7,534 nucleotides of DNA. It comes from Pseudobdellovibrionaceae bacterium (GTDB lineage: Bacteria; Bdellovibrionota; Bdellovibrionia; Bdellovibrionales; UBA1609). Both the position numbers and the translations under genes were made by a program. The notes under the pieces are model-generated. The model did no database searches and had not been told where the DNA came from. It worked only from the letters and a program-made list of their open reading frames with translations. The DNA is taken from assembly GCA_026712605.1 (NCBI GenBank), contig JAPORL010000203.1, positions 1 through 7,534 of the forward strand, written 5' to 3'. Positions 1 to 6,686 of this stretch are shown piece after piece; within the stretch, counting starts at the first letter, position 1, and each line of letters begins with the position of its first letter.

Positions 1-102
1 TCTTGATCAAAAGCTTAGTAAGATAGAAAGCTAAAAACGAGTTCGGATTTGAACATAGCGACCAGAGGTCGTTTTGTGTCTAACTGCATGCTCCAGATGT
101 TA
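1..102. repeat. Palindromic hairpin repeat, copy 1 (intact left arm, decayed right arm)
   Basis: The first 55 bases recur without a mismatch at 128-182. The left arm carries AAAAGCTT (9-16), AGATAGAAAGCT (21-32) and GAGTTCGGATTTGAACA (39-55). The centre is a hairpin: left side 52-63, loop AGA (64-66), right side 67-78. It has a T·T mismatch (56/74) and one G·T wobble (58/72). The right arm is recognisable as GTGTCTAACTGCATG, then degenerates; the outer GAGCTTTCTATCTTA block seen in copy 2 is not clearly present before copy 2 begins at 128. The true left edge may lie outside the window. Strand is arbitrary because the unit is palindromic. Its function is unknown; an RNA terminator, a processing site or a mobile miniature palindrome are all possible. 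Confidence 0.85.
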
Positions 103-127
103 GTTCTTTTTTATTTCTATTTAATTT

Positions 128-254
128 TCTTGATCAAAAGCTTAGTAAGATAGAAAGCTAAAAACGAGTTCGGATTTGAACACATAGCGACCATAGGTCG
201 CTTTGTGGCAAAACGCATGTCCGAGTTCTTGAGCTTTCTATCTTATAAGCTTTT
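128..254. repeat. Palindromic hairpin repeat, copy 2 (complete)
   Basis: This is the full-length copy. From 136 to 254 it folds on itself. The outer stem pairs AAAAGCTTAGTAAGATAGAAAGCT (136-159, one bulged base; read as AAAAGCTT then AGATAGAAAGCT) with 232-254. A middle stem pairs GAGTTCGGA (167-175) with TCCGAGTTC (220-228) using two G·U-type wobbles. The inner stem is 181-192 with 196-207 around the loop ATA, containing a T·T mismatch at 185/203. The wobble pairs suggest the RNA form matters, which is inference. The right arm ends in a run of five T (251-255), so read on the + strand it could stop transcription. Bases 128-135 (TCTTGATC) are shared only with copy 1, which suggests that these two arose by tandem duplication. 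Confidence 0.9.
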
Positions 255-286
255 TATATAAAATTTAAAATAAATTCATCTTTAAT

Positions 287-391
287 CTGAATAGCAACTG
301 AAAGTCGCTTTGTGTCCAACCGCATATTTGAGTTTTTAAACCTGATATTTAGAAAATTTTATACAACATTTGAAATCAATTTATAAGCTTT
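287..391. repeat. Degenerate hairpin repeat, copy 3
   Basis: This decayed copy keeps the central hairpin geometry. Left side 288-299, loop GAA (300-302) and right side 303-314 are again 12 + 3 + 12, with the T·T mismatch in the same place (292/310), plus two further mismatches (290/312 and 296/306). The right arm GTGTCCAACCGCAT (312-325) matches the corresponding parts of copies 1 and 2. TTATAAGCTTTT (381-392) resembles the outer end of copy 2 but lies farther out, so the right boundary is approximate. The left arm is not recognisable. The stretch 255-286 between copies 2 and 3 is plain AT-rich sequence. Confidence 0.6.
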
Positions 392-411
392 TCATAAAAT
401 ATGTAATTTAA

Positions 412-439
412 TTGACAAAAAGCTAAAAAGCTTTATTCT
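412..439 (+). promoter_or_regulatory. Candidate promoter of the pyrB-carA-carB operon
   Basis: A perfect TTGACA (412-417) is followed after 16 bases by TATTCT (434-439), which matches TATAAT at four of six positions. Transcription would start near 446, only about six bases before the pyrB ATG, which fits the absence of any ribosome-binding sequence there. The TATAAA at 443-448 is too far from TTGACA (25 bases) and too close to the ATG to be the -10 box of this promoter. A small hairpin (AAAGCT 419-424, AGCTTT 429-434) lies in the spacer. It could be an operator, but nothing else supports that. Confidence 0.5.
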
Positions 440-451
440 TTTTATAAAATT

Positions 452-1390
452 ATGTCTATTAGAAATAAATCTTTTACCAATATAGAACAGCTGAGTGATG
501 AGGATATAAAAACTATTTTTCATCGAGCAGAGGTTTTTAAAAAACTTCATGCTGAAAAAAAATCCTTTAAGAAGGCTTTTTCTCTATCTGCTGATCAGGA
601 TTTAAATGCTTTACTTGTTTTTATAGAGCCTAGCACAAGAACCCGTATTAGCTTTGAAATGGCCTGTAATAACTTGGGAATCCATCCTATATTATTTTCG
701 GATGTTAATTCTTCAAGTATTGCAAAAGGAGAGAGTTTAGATGAGACTTTTAGAACATTAAAATCTCTCAATCCCTCTGTTATTATTTTAAGATATAAAG
801 GCAGTCATTTTAAGTTTGATGATTCTATTCCTGTTGTAAATGGAGGTTTTGGCTCTTATGAACATCCCACTCAAGCTCTTATAGATGTGTTTACAGTAAA
901 AATGGCTCAAAAAAAATTAAAAAATCAAAATATTTTGATTTTAGGTGATGTTTTACATTCTCGTGTTGGTAATTCTAATTTAAAATTATTCACAAAGTTA
1001 GGAGCTAAAGTTGCTTTTTGTTCTCCTTCTAGTTTGTTTCCTAAAGATGACTTATGGAAAAATGTACATTGCTTTAAAGATATAAATAAGGGTTTGAAGT
1101 GGGCTGATGTTGTTATGTGTCTCCGGATACAACAGGAAAGACATGATATGAGTATTGGACTGTCTTTAGCGGAATATAGAGATCAATATCATTTAGGAGT
1201 GGATCAGCTGAATCTTTTAAAAGAGACAGCTATTATTTTACATCCTGGCCCTTGTACTTTTGGAGTAGAGATGAGCATAGATGTTTTTAAAGATAAACGA
1301 AGCTTTATTATTGAACAAGTAACAAATGGAGTGTTTATTAGAAGCGCAGTTTTATCTTTAGTGTTAGATTTTAAATGGACTTTTGATTGA
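452..1390 (+). CDS. pyrB: Aspartate carbamoyltransferase catalytic chain
   Basis: PyrB joins carbamoyl phosphate to aspartate to give carbamoyl-aspartate, the committed step of pyrimidine synthesis, in the cytoplasm. The 312 residues match the usual length. The N-terminal carbamoyl-phosphate domain has S61-T62-R63-T64-R65 in EPSTRTRISFE, K92 in AKGES, R114, and H138 in EHPTQALID. The aspartate domain has GDVLHSR (R171), LRIQQERH (R225, Q227), HPGP (264-267) and the C-terminal EQVTNGVFIR. These are the classical active-site positions of the family. The wording is that of trimeric, Bacillus-like enzymes, and no regulatory pyrI lies nearby. One oddity is that HPGP is followed by CTFGVE where relatives usually have xNRGVE. 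The ATG at 452 is the only start upstream of the conserved core; there is no Shine-Dalgarno sequence before it. carA follows after 48 bases with no clear terminator, so the genes are probably one operon. Confidence 0.97.
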   Translation: MSIRNKSFTNIEQLSDEDIKTIFHRAEVFKKLHAEKKSFKKAFSLSADQDLNALLVFIEPSTRTRISFEMACNNLGIHPILFSDVNSSSIAKGESLDETFRTLKSLNPSVIILRYKGSHFKFDDSIPVVNGGFGSYEHPTQALIDVFTVKMAQKKLKNQNILILGDVLHSRVGNSNLKLFTKLGAKVAFCSPSSLFPKDDLWKNVHCFKDINKGLKWADVVMCLRIQQERHDMSIGLSLAEYRDQYHLGVDQLNLLKETAIILHPGPCTFGVEMSIDVFKDKRSFIIEQVTNGVFIRSAVLSLVLDFKWTFD

Positions 1391-1430
1391 TAATTTTTTT
1401 AGTATATTTAAGTCATTTTAATTAAAAGTG

Positions 1431-1442
1431 AGAGGAATGTGA
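1431..1442 (+). promoter_or_regulatory. Unusual carA translation start with very short RBS spacing
   Basis: AGAGGA (1431-1436) is the only purine-rich ribosome site before carA, and it lies just two bases from the GTG start at 1439. An out-of-frame ATG at 1437-1439 overlaps the GTG and is followed at once by TGA (1440-1442), giving a start-stop pair laid over the real start. No in-frame ATG, GTG or TTG occurs between the upstream in-frame stop (1409-1411) and 1439. The protein from GTG aligns with the family N-terminus, so the GTG is the likely start. Confidence 0.6.
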
Positions 1443-2506
1443 CACCAGGAGCCTTAATACTTGAAACAGGAGAGATTTTTAAAGGCTTATTATCCAGTGA
1501 TATTATTCAAGCAGGAGAAGTTGTTTTTAATACTTCTCATTTGGGCTATGAGGAAATAGCAACAGACCCCTCTTATTACAATCAAATTTTAGTTATGACG
1601 GCCCCTTTACAGGGTAACTATGGATCCGATTTAAAGTATTGGCAGTCTGAAAAAATTTGGATAAAAGCTTTTGTATGTTTAGAAATGCAAAATAGCTTGC
1701 GTGATGAGCAATGGTTAAAAACCCTAACGGCTCATAAAATCCCTATTTTATCATCTGTTGATACCAGAAACCTTGTTCTTCGCTTAAGAAGGAAAGGAGT
1801 AATATGGGGACTTGTTGCTCCTCTTTCAAAAAAAATTTCAGTTAAACAGCTTATAAAACAGGAGCAAGGTAAAGCTAAAGATTGGACAAAAATGGTTTCT
1901 GTTCAAAAACCTAAAGAATTTAAAGGCAAAAAAAGAACAGGTTTAAAAATTGCTCTTATAGATTTTGGTTATAAAAAAAATATTTTAGAAGAGTTGTTAC
2001 AGCGCTCCTCTATGGTTTGTGTTTTTCCTTCTAATAGCTCTCCTAGTACTATTAAAAATTGGAAACCTTCTGCTTTGGTTTTATCTAATGGACCAGGAGA
2101 TCCTAAAGATGTAGTAGAGGGAACTCAGCTTGTTAAAAAATTGCTGGGTTTTAAACCTATTTTTGGTATTTGTATGGGGCATCAAGTCTTATCTCAAGCT
2201 TTAGGAGGAAGGACTTATAAGTTAAAATTTGGTCATAGAGGGAGCAATCATCCTATACAAGATAAGCTTTTGAATAGAGTTTATATTTCTGCTCAAAATC
2301 ATGGTTATGTTGTGAATCCAAAGACTTTGCCAAAAGAAGTTTCAATAAGTCATATCAATTTAAACGATCATACAACAGCTGGAATATTTTCTAAAAAATA
2401 TAAATGCTTATCTGTACAGTTTCATCCTGAACACAGTCCTGGCCCTAAAGAGGGAACAGCTTTGTTTGATTATTTTATTAAAAATCTGCTGAAAAAAGGA
2501 AAATAA
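1439..2506 (+). CDS. carA: Carbamoyl-phosphate synthase, small (glutaminase) subunit
   Basis: CarA hydrolyses glutamine and passes ammonia through a tunnel to CarB for carbamoyl phosphate synthesis. The 355 residues are a little shorter than the E. coli protein (382). Residues 1 to about 130 form the small-subunit N-terminal domain, with VFNTSHLGYEEIATDPSYY (about 29-47). From about 167 to 350 is a class I glutamine amidotransferase domain: SNGPGDP, the nucleophile C245 in GICMGHQ, and H329 and E331 in FHPEHSPGP complete the catalytic triad. KFGHRGSNHP and AQNHGYVV are also family hallmarks. The GTG start is preferred because MTPGALILETGE aligns directly with the start of known CarA proteins. 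The stop overlaps the carB start by one base (TAATG), consistent with translational coupling and equal subunit supply. Confidence 0.97.
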   Translation: MTPGALILETGEIFKGLLSSDIIQAGEVVFNTSHLGYEEIATDPSYYNQILVMTAPLQGNYGSDLKYWQSEKIWIKAFVCLEMQNSLRDEQWLKTLTAHKIPILSSVDTRNLVLRLRRKGVIWGLVAPLSKKISVKQLIKQEQGKAKDWTKMVSVQKPKEFKGKKRTGLKIALIDFGYKKNILEELLQRSSMVCVFPSNSSPSTIKNWKPSALVLSNGPGDPKDVVEGTQLVKKLLGFKPIFGICMGHQVLSQALGGRTYKLKFGHRGSNHPIQDKLLNRVYISAQNHGYVVNPKTLPKEVSISHINLNDHTTAGIFSKKYKCLSVQFHPEHSPGPKEGTALFDYFIKNLLKKGK

Positions 2507-5500
2507 TGGGTCTTATAAAAGGTTTAGATAAAATTATGATTATAGGGAGTGGTCCTATTGTAATTGGGCAGGCTTGTGAGTTTGATTATTCAGGGGTACA
2601 GGCTTGTAAGGCTCTTATGCAGTTGGGCTTAGAAGTTGTTTTAGTTAATTCAAACCCAGCAACTATAATGACAGATCATGGAACAGCAACAAAAATTTAT
2701 ATTGAGCCTTTGGAGTTAAACTATGTGAAAAAAATCTTAGAGAAAGAAAGACCTTCTGCTTTAATTTCAACTTTAGGTGGGCAGACCGCTTTAAATCTTT
2801 CTGTTGAGCTGGAGGAGGCAGGAGTCTTATCTGAACTGGGAGTTAAACTATTAGGCGCTGATTTAAAAGTCATACAATGTGTTGAAGACAGAGAGCGTTT
2901 TGTAAAACTTTTGAATAAGTTGGGAGTTTCTTATGCTCCTAATTCTATGGTGAGAAGCTTTAAACAAGGATTAAAGGAAGTTGAAAAAATAGGTTTTCCA
3001 GTTATTTTAAGACCTAACTATACTTTAGGAGGCTCTGGGGGAGGTATTGCCTATTCTAAAGAGGATTTTAAAATAAAGTTAGCAAGCGCTTTAACAGAGA
3101 GTCCGTCTAAGGAGGTATTGATAGAAAAAAGTTTATTGGGTTGGAAAGAGTTTGAATTAGAAATCATGAGAGATAAAAAAGGGACTTGTGTTGTTGTTTG
3201 TTCCATTGAAAATATAGATCCTTGTGGAGTGCACACGGGGGATAGTATGACTGTAGCGCCTCAAATCACTTTATCAAATCAGGCTTATCAAGAGATGAGA
3301 GAATCCGCTTTAAAAATTATTGAAGAAGTGGGTTTAGAAACGGGAGGAGCTAATATACAGTTCGCTGTTCATCCTCAAACAGGCGAGAGAATGGTTATAG
3401 AAGTTAATCCCAGGGTGTCTCGCTCTTCTGCTTTAGCTAGTAAAGCGACAGGTTTTCCTATTGCAAAAATTTCTGCCTTATTAGCAGTAGGCTTTACTTT
3501 GGATGAAATAAAAAATGATATTACAGGCAAGACTCTATCTTGTTATGAGCCAGCTTTAGATTATATTGTTACCAAGATTCCCCGATTTGATTTTGAAAAA
3601 TATCCAGGCTCTGAAGATATTTTAAGCACTCAAATGCAAAGTGTAGGAGAAGTTATGGCTATAGGAAGAACTTTTAAAGAATCTTTTCAAAAAGCCTTAG
3701 CTGGTTTAGAGAAACAAGAATCCGATGTTGGTTTTTCTTTTGATGAAAAAAAATTAACTTATCCTAACAGCCAAAGAATTTTCTATATTTTTGAAGCTTT
3801 TAGAAGAGGTTATACTGTGGATGTTATTTCTGATTTGACCGATATAAACAGTTGGTTTTTAGAGCAATTTGAAGAAATTGTAAAAATGGAATCAAAAATT
3901 ATGAAGAGTTCTAACCCTTGGTCTCCCAATTTAATTCATCAAGCGAAAAGATTTGGTTTTTCAGATAAAAAGCTATCTATACTAGTAAATAAAACAGAAA
4001 GAGATATTTATAAATTTAGGAAAAAGGCAGGGATTATTCCTTCTTTTTATAAAGTGGATACTTGCGCCGGTGAGTTTGAATCTCAAACTCCTTATTATTA
4101 CTCTACTTATTGGAGAGAAGGAGCTAGAGAACGAAACAAATCTTCAAAAAAAACTATTCTTTTAATTGGAAGTGGACCTAATCGTATTGGTCAAGGTATT
4201 GAATTTGATTACAGTTGTGTGAGGGGTGTTAAAGAACTCAAAAAACAAGGTTATGAAGTTGTGTTAATTAATTCTAATCCTGAAACCGTTTCAACAGATT
4301 ATGATACAGCTGATCAGCTTTTTTTTGAACCTGTGAGCTTAGAGTATGTAAGAGAAGTATTAAATTTTATAAATCCTTTTTGTGTCATTGTTCAACTGGG
4401 AGGTCAAACTCCTATTGAATTAGCTAGTCAATTACATAAGGAATCTTATAAAATAGCTGGCTCTTCTGCAAAGACTATAGATTTAGCTGAGGATAGAGGT
4501 CGTTTTGCTCAATTGTGCTCTAAGCTGGGTTTTAAAACCCCTCGTTCTGCTTTGGCTGAAAATTTTGAAAAAGCTTTAAAAGTTTCTCAAACTGTAGGTT
4601 TTCCTTTGATGGCTCGTCCCAGTTATGTATTGGGAGGGAGACGAATGGAAATTATACAAAATAAAAAAGAATTGAAATACTATTTTACAAGATACTCTCA
4701 ATTTTTTTCAAAAAACCGACCTTGTTTAATTGATCAGTACTTAGAAAGTTTTTTAGAAGTAGATGTAGATTTGGTAAAAGGAGTGGACTGGGCTGTTGTC
4801 GGAGGTATTTTAGAGCATATAGAGGCAACAGGAGTTCATAGTGGAGATAGCATGGCTGTTTTTCCTCCACAGAGACTGAAAAAAGAAGTGAGAGAAAAAA
4901 TAGAGCAGTTAAGTTTAGCTTTAGCAGAACAGCTTAAAGTAAAAGGTTTTTTAAATTTACAATTAGCAATTCGGGAAGATGAAATCTATATGTTAGAAGC
5001 CAATCCCAGAAGCTCAAGAAGTGTGCCTTTTATTAGTAAAGCGACAGGTTTGCCTTTAGTGGATTTATCTATAAAAGCTATGATGGGTTATAAAAAAAAG
5101 CATATAAAAGAAAGGTTAAAATCATGGGACTCAGTGAATAAAGTTTCTGTAAAAGGTGTTGTCTTTCCCTTTAAAAAAATCAAAAATACAGACTCTATTT
5201 TAGGACCTGAAATGAAATCTATTGGAGAAGTTATGGGAAGAGGAGAAGACTATCCAACAGCTTTAACAAAAGCTTTAATATCAAGTGACTTTTGTTTTCC
5301 AGAAAGAGGAGAAATATTTTTATCTCTAAGGGATAAAGATAAAATGTTTTTATTGTCTCATATTCAAGATTTAGTGAAAGCGGGTTATGTCTTATCAGGT
5401 ACTCAAGGCACATTTGAATTTTTAAAAAAACATGATGTTCCCTGTGAGCGAGTTAAAAAAGTTTTACAAGGTCGTCCCCATTGTGTGGATCGTATCATTT

Positions 5501-5685
5501 CTGGACAAGTTGCTTTAGTTTTTAATACGACTTCTAAAAACTCTTCTATTCAATCTAGCTTTAGTATAAGGAGAAGCTGTATTGATCACAATATTCCTTG
5601 TTTAACGGAAGCCCATGCTATTCAAGCTTTTATTGTAGCCTTAATTGAAAAGAAAAAAAAGAAATTGACAGTAACAGCTTTATAA
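2506..5685 (+). CDS. carB: Carbamoyl-phosphate synthase, large subunit
   Basis: CarB makes carbamoyl phosphate from bicarbonate, ammonia from CarA and two ATP, feeding PyrB and arginine synthesis. At 1059 residues it is close to the 1073 of E. coli, with most of the shortfall in the middle oligomerisation region. The first ATP-grasp half has GSGPIVIGQACEFDYSG, R129, and metal ligands Q285, E299, N301. The second half starts near 550 with GSGPNRIGQGIEFDYS and has Q819, E831, N833. The C-terminal MGS-like domain (about 925 onward) keeps K946, T966, T969, K985, N1007 and T1009, which align with E. coli residues that bind UMP or IMP, so allosteric control is plausible. The ATG overlaps the carA stop, and AAGGA (2496-2500) lies five bases ahead of it. 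The end is lysine-rich (EKKKKKLTVTAL). No frameshift is seen. Confidence 0.98.
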   Translation: MGLIKGLDKIMIIGSGPIVIGQACEFDYSGVQACKALMQLGLEVVLVNSNPATIMTDHGTATKIYIEPLELNYVKKILEKERPSALISTLGGQTALNLSVELEEAGVLSELGVKLLGADLKVIQCVEDRERFVKLLNKLGVSYAPNSMVRSFKQGLKEVEKIGFPVILRPNYTLGGSGGGIAYSKEDFKIKLASALTESPSKEVLIEKSLLGWKEFELEIMRDKKGTCVVVCSIENIDPCGVHTGDSMTVAPQITLSNQAYQEMRESALKIIEEVGLETGGANIQFAVHPQTGERMVIEVNPRVSRSSALASKATGFPIAKISALLAVGFTLDEIKNDITGKTLSCYEPALDYIVTKIPRFDFEKYPGSEDILSTQMQSVGEVMAIGRTFKESFQKALAGLEKQESDVGFSFDEKKLTYPNSQRIFYIFEAFRRGYTVDVISDLTDINSWFLEQFEEIVKMESKIMKSSNPWSPNLIHQAKRFGFSDKKLSILVNKTERDIYKFRKKAGIIPSFYKVDTCAGEFESQTPYYYSTYWREGARERNKSSKKTILLIGSGPNRIGQGIEFDYSCVRGVKELKKQGYEVVLINSNPETVSTDYDTADQLFFEPVSLEYVREVLNFINPFCVIVQLGGQTPIELASQLHKESYKIAGSSAKTIDLAEDRGRFAQLCSKLGFKTPRSALAENFEKALKVSQTVGFPLMARPSYVLGGRRMEIIQNKKELKYYFTRYSQFFSKNRPCLIDQYLESFLEVDVDLVKGVDWAVVGGILEHIEATGVHSGDSMAVFPPQRLKKEVREKIEQLSLALAEQLKVKGFLNLQLAIREDEIYMLEANPRSSRSVPFISKATGLPLVDLSIKAMMGYKKKHIKERLKSWDSVNKVSVKGVVFPFKKIKNTDSILGPEMKSIGEVMGRGEDYPTALTKALISSDFCFPERGEIFLSLRDKDKMFLLSHIQDLVKAGYVLSGTQGTFEFLKKHDVPCERVKKVLQGRPHCVDRIISGQVALVFNTTSKNSSIQSSFSIRRSCIDHNIPCLTEAHAIQAFIVALIEKKKKKLTVTAL

Positions 5686-5701
5686 TTTTTTAATATATAT
5701 T

Positions 5702-5718
5702 GAAGCTATTTAGCTTTT
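5702..5718 (+). terminator. Weak hairpin after carB, possible terminator
   Basis: AAGCT (5703-5707) and AGCTT (5712-5716) form a five-pair stem with loop ATTT, extended by one G·T pair and set in a TTTT run. It lies 17 bases after the carB stop. The stem is AT-rich and short and the T run is brief, so termination may be poor and some read-through into the ABC genes is possible. Confidence 0.3.
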
Positions 5719-5744
5719 CCTATAAAAATGTCTAGCTAAGGCAC

Positions 5745-5774
5745 TTGAAAACCTAAGTAGCTTTGCTATATAGT
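5745..5774 (+). promoter_or_regulatory. Candidate promoter of the ABC transporter pair
   Basis: TTGAAA (5745-5750) is followed after 18 bases by TATAGT (5769-5774), a five-of-six match to TATAAT; TATATA at 5767 with a 16-base spacer is an alternative. The predicted transcript start near 5781 is only a few bases before the ATG at 5784. In such AT-rich sequence chance matches are common, so this rests mainly on spacing and position. Confidence 0.4.
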
Positions 5775-5783
5775 TGTAAGTAT

Positions 5784-6686
5784 ATGAAACAGAATAAAAC
5801 AGAAAATTTTAAAAATATAAATATTTTAGAAGTTAAAAACTTATCTAAAAGCTTTAAAAGACATTTTTGGTCTAAAAGAAATTTAGTTTTAAATGATTTG
5901 AATTTTTCTGTTCCCAAAGGAACAGCTACTGGTTTTTTAGGTTCTAATGGTTCGGGCAAAACAACCACTTTTAAATGCATGCTGGATTTGATTAAAAAAG
6001 ACTCAGGACAAGTATTATTTTTTAATCAAAGTTTATCTATAGAGAATCGTTCCAGAATAGGTTTTTTGCCAGAAAAACCTCAACTTTATGAGGAACTGAC
6101 GGCCGAAGAGTGTTTATATTTTTATGCTAGTTTAAAACAAAAATTAACTTCCCGTATAAAAAAGGAAATAGAAGAAGGTCTAAAAAAACTGAATCTTTAT
6201 AATGTCAGACATAAACAATTAAAGACTTTTTCAAAAGGCATGCTTCAAAAAATCTCTATTCTTCAAGCTTTGATTCCAAAATCAGATCTGTTAATTTTAG
6301 ATGAGCCTTTTTCTGGCCTAGATCCAGAGAGTCGTTTTACTGTGGCAGAGCTTTTAGATCAACAATTACAGCAAGGAGTGACTTTATTTTTTAGTAGTCA
6401 TATTTTTCAAGATGTTGAAAAAATATGTGATAGACTTTTGATTCTTAAAGAGGGAAAATGTATTTTTCAAGGAGAGTTTTCAGAATTTTATAATTCAACT
6501 TCAACCAGCCGTTCAAAAATTTTATATTTGCTAAATGGTAAAAAACAAAGTTTTATTTCTTCCACACAAAAAGAAAGCCAAGAGAAATTAAAACATTTAA
6601 TAGAAAAAGAGGCTGTGATTTTATCTATACAAAGTGAAGGACAAAACTTAGAGCAAAAATATAAAGAAATTATGGAGAAATCATGA
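5784..6686 (+). CDS. ABC transporter ATP-binding protein (ABC-2 exporter type)
   Basis: This cytoplasmic ATPase drives the membrane partner encoded next. Counted from the ATG at 5784 (300 residues), it shows Walker A GSNGSGKTT (53-61, K59), the Q-loop region GFLPEKP with Glu97 in place of Gln, a degenerate signature FSKGM (149-153) in place of LSGGQ, Walker B LLILDEP (D173, E174), D-loop SGLDP, and H-loop H206 in SSHIFQDVEKICDR. SKGM and the PE variant are common in ATPases that pair with ABC-2 permeases, so they do not imply loss of function. After about residue 225 comes a Lys/Glu-rich tail without a recognised domain. An in-frame TTG at 5763 would add seven residues, but the ATG places the protein start where the family usually begins. 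No ribosome site is visible. The substrate is unknown. Confidence 0.93.
   Translation: MKQNKTENFKNINILEVKNLSKSFKRHFWSKRNLVLNDLNFSVPKGTATGFLGSNGSGKTTTFKCMLDLIKKDSGQVLFFNQSLSIENRSRIGFLPEKPQLYEELTAEECLYFYASLKQKLTSRIKKEIEEGLKKLNLYNVRHKQLKTFSKGMLQKISILQALIPKSDLLILDEPFSGLDPESRFTVAELLDQQLQQGVTLFFSSHIFQDVEKICDRLLILKEGKCIFQGEFSEFYNSTSTSRSKILYLLNGKKQSFISSTQKESQEKLKHLIEKEAVILSIQSEGQNLEQKYKEIMEKS

Noticed and set aside
39..54. tRNA T-arm-like sequence GTTCGGATTTGAAC
   Set aside because: The stem is four bases with a six-base loop that does not fit the TTCRANN pattern, and no acceptor, D or anticodon stem can be drawn around it.
88..153. A 21-codon hydrophobic open frame (MLQMLVLFYFYL...) starting in copy 1, and a 14-codon frame at 217-261 starting at the equivalent place in copy 2
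   Set aside because: Neither has a ribosome site, the two peptides do not match, and the second exists only because the palindrome arm happens to be open. Short T-rich frames of this sort are expected by chance.
1..391. CRISPR array
   Set aside because: The units are over 100 bases with decaying palindromic arms, not short identical repeats with unique spacers of constant length, and no cas gene is present.
255..451. PyrR-type attenuator or UMP-controlled leader upstream of pyrB
   Set aside because: No PyrR-binding consensus is visible, and the only good promoter leaves almost no leader for attenuation.
5731..5770. Imperfect AGCTAAGG/CCTAAGTAGCT hairpin between carB and the ABC genes, considered as a fifth repeat copy
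   Set aside because: It lacks the 12 + 3 + 12 geometry and every conserved left-arm block of the repeat family.
5763..5783. TTG start adding seven residues to the ABC ATPase
   Set aside because: The TTG has no ribosome site, lies upstream of or inside the predicted -10 box, and the ATG at 5784 gives a normal family N-terminus.
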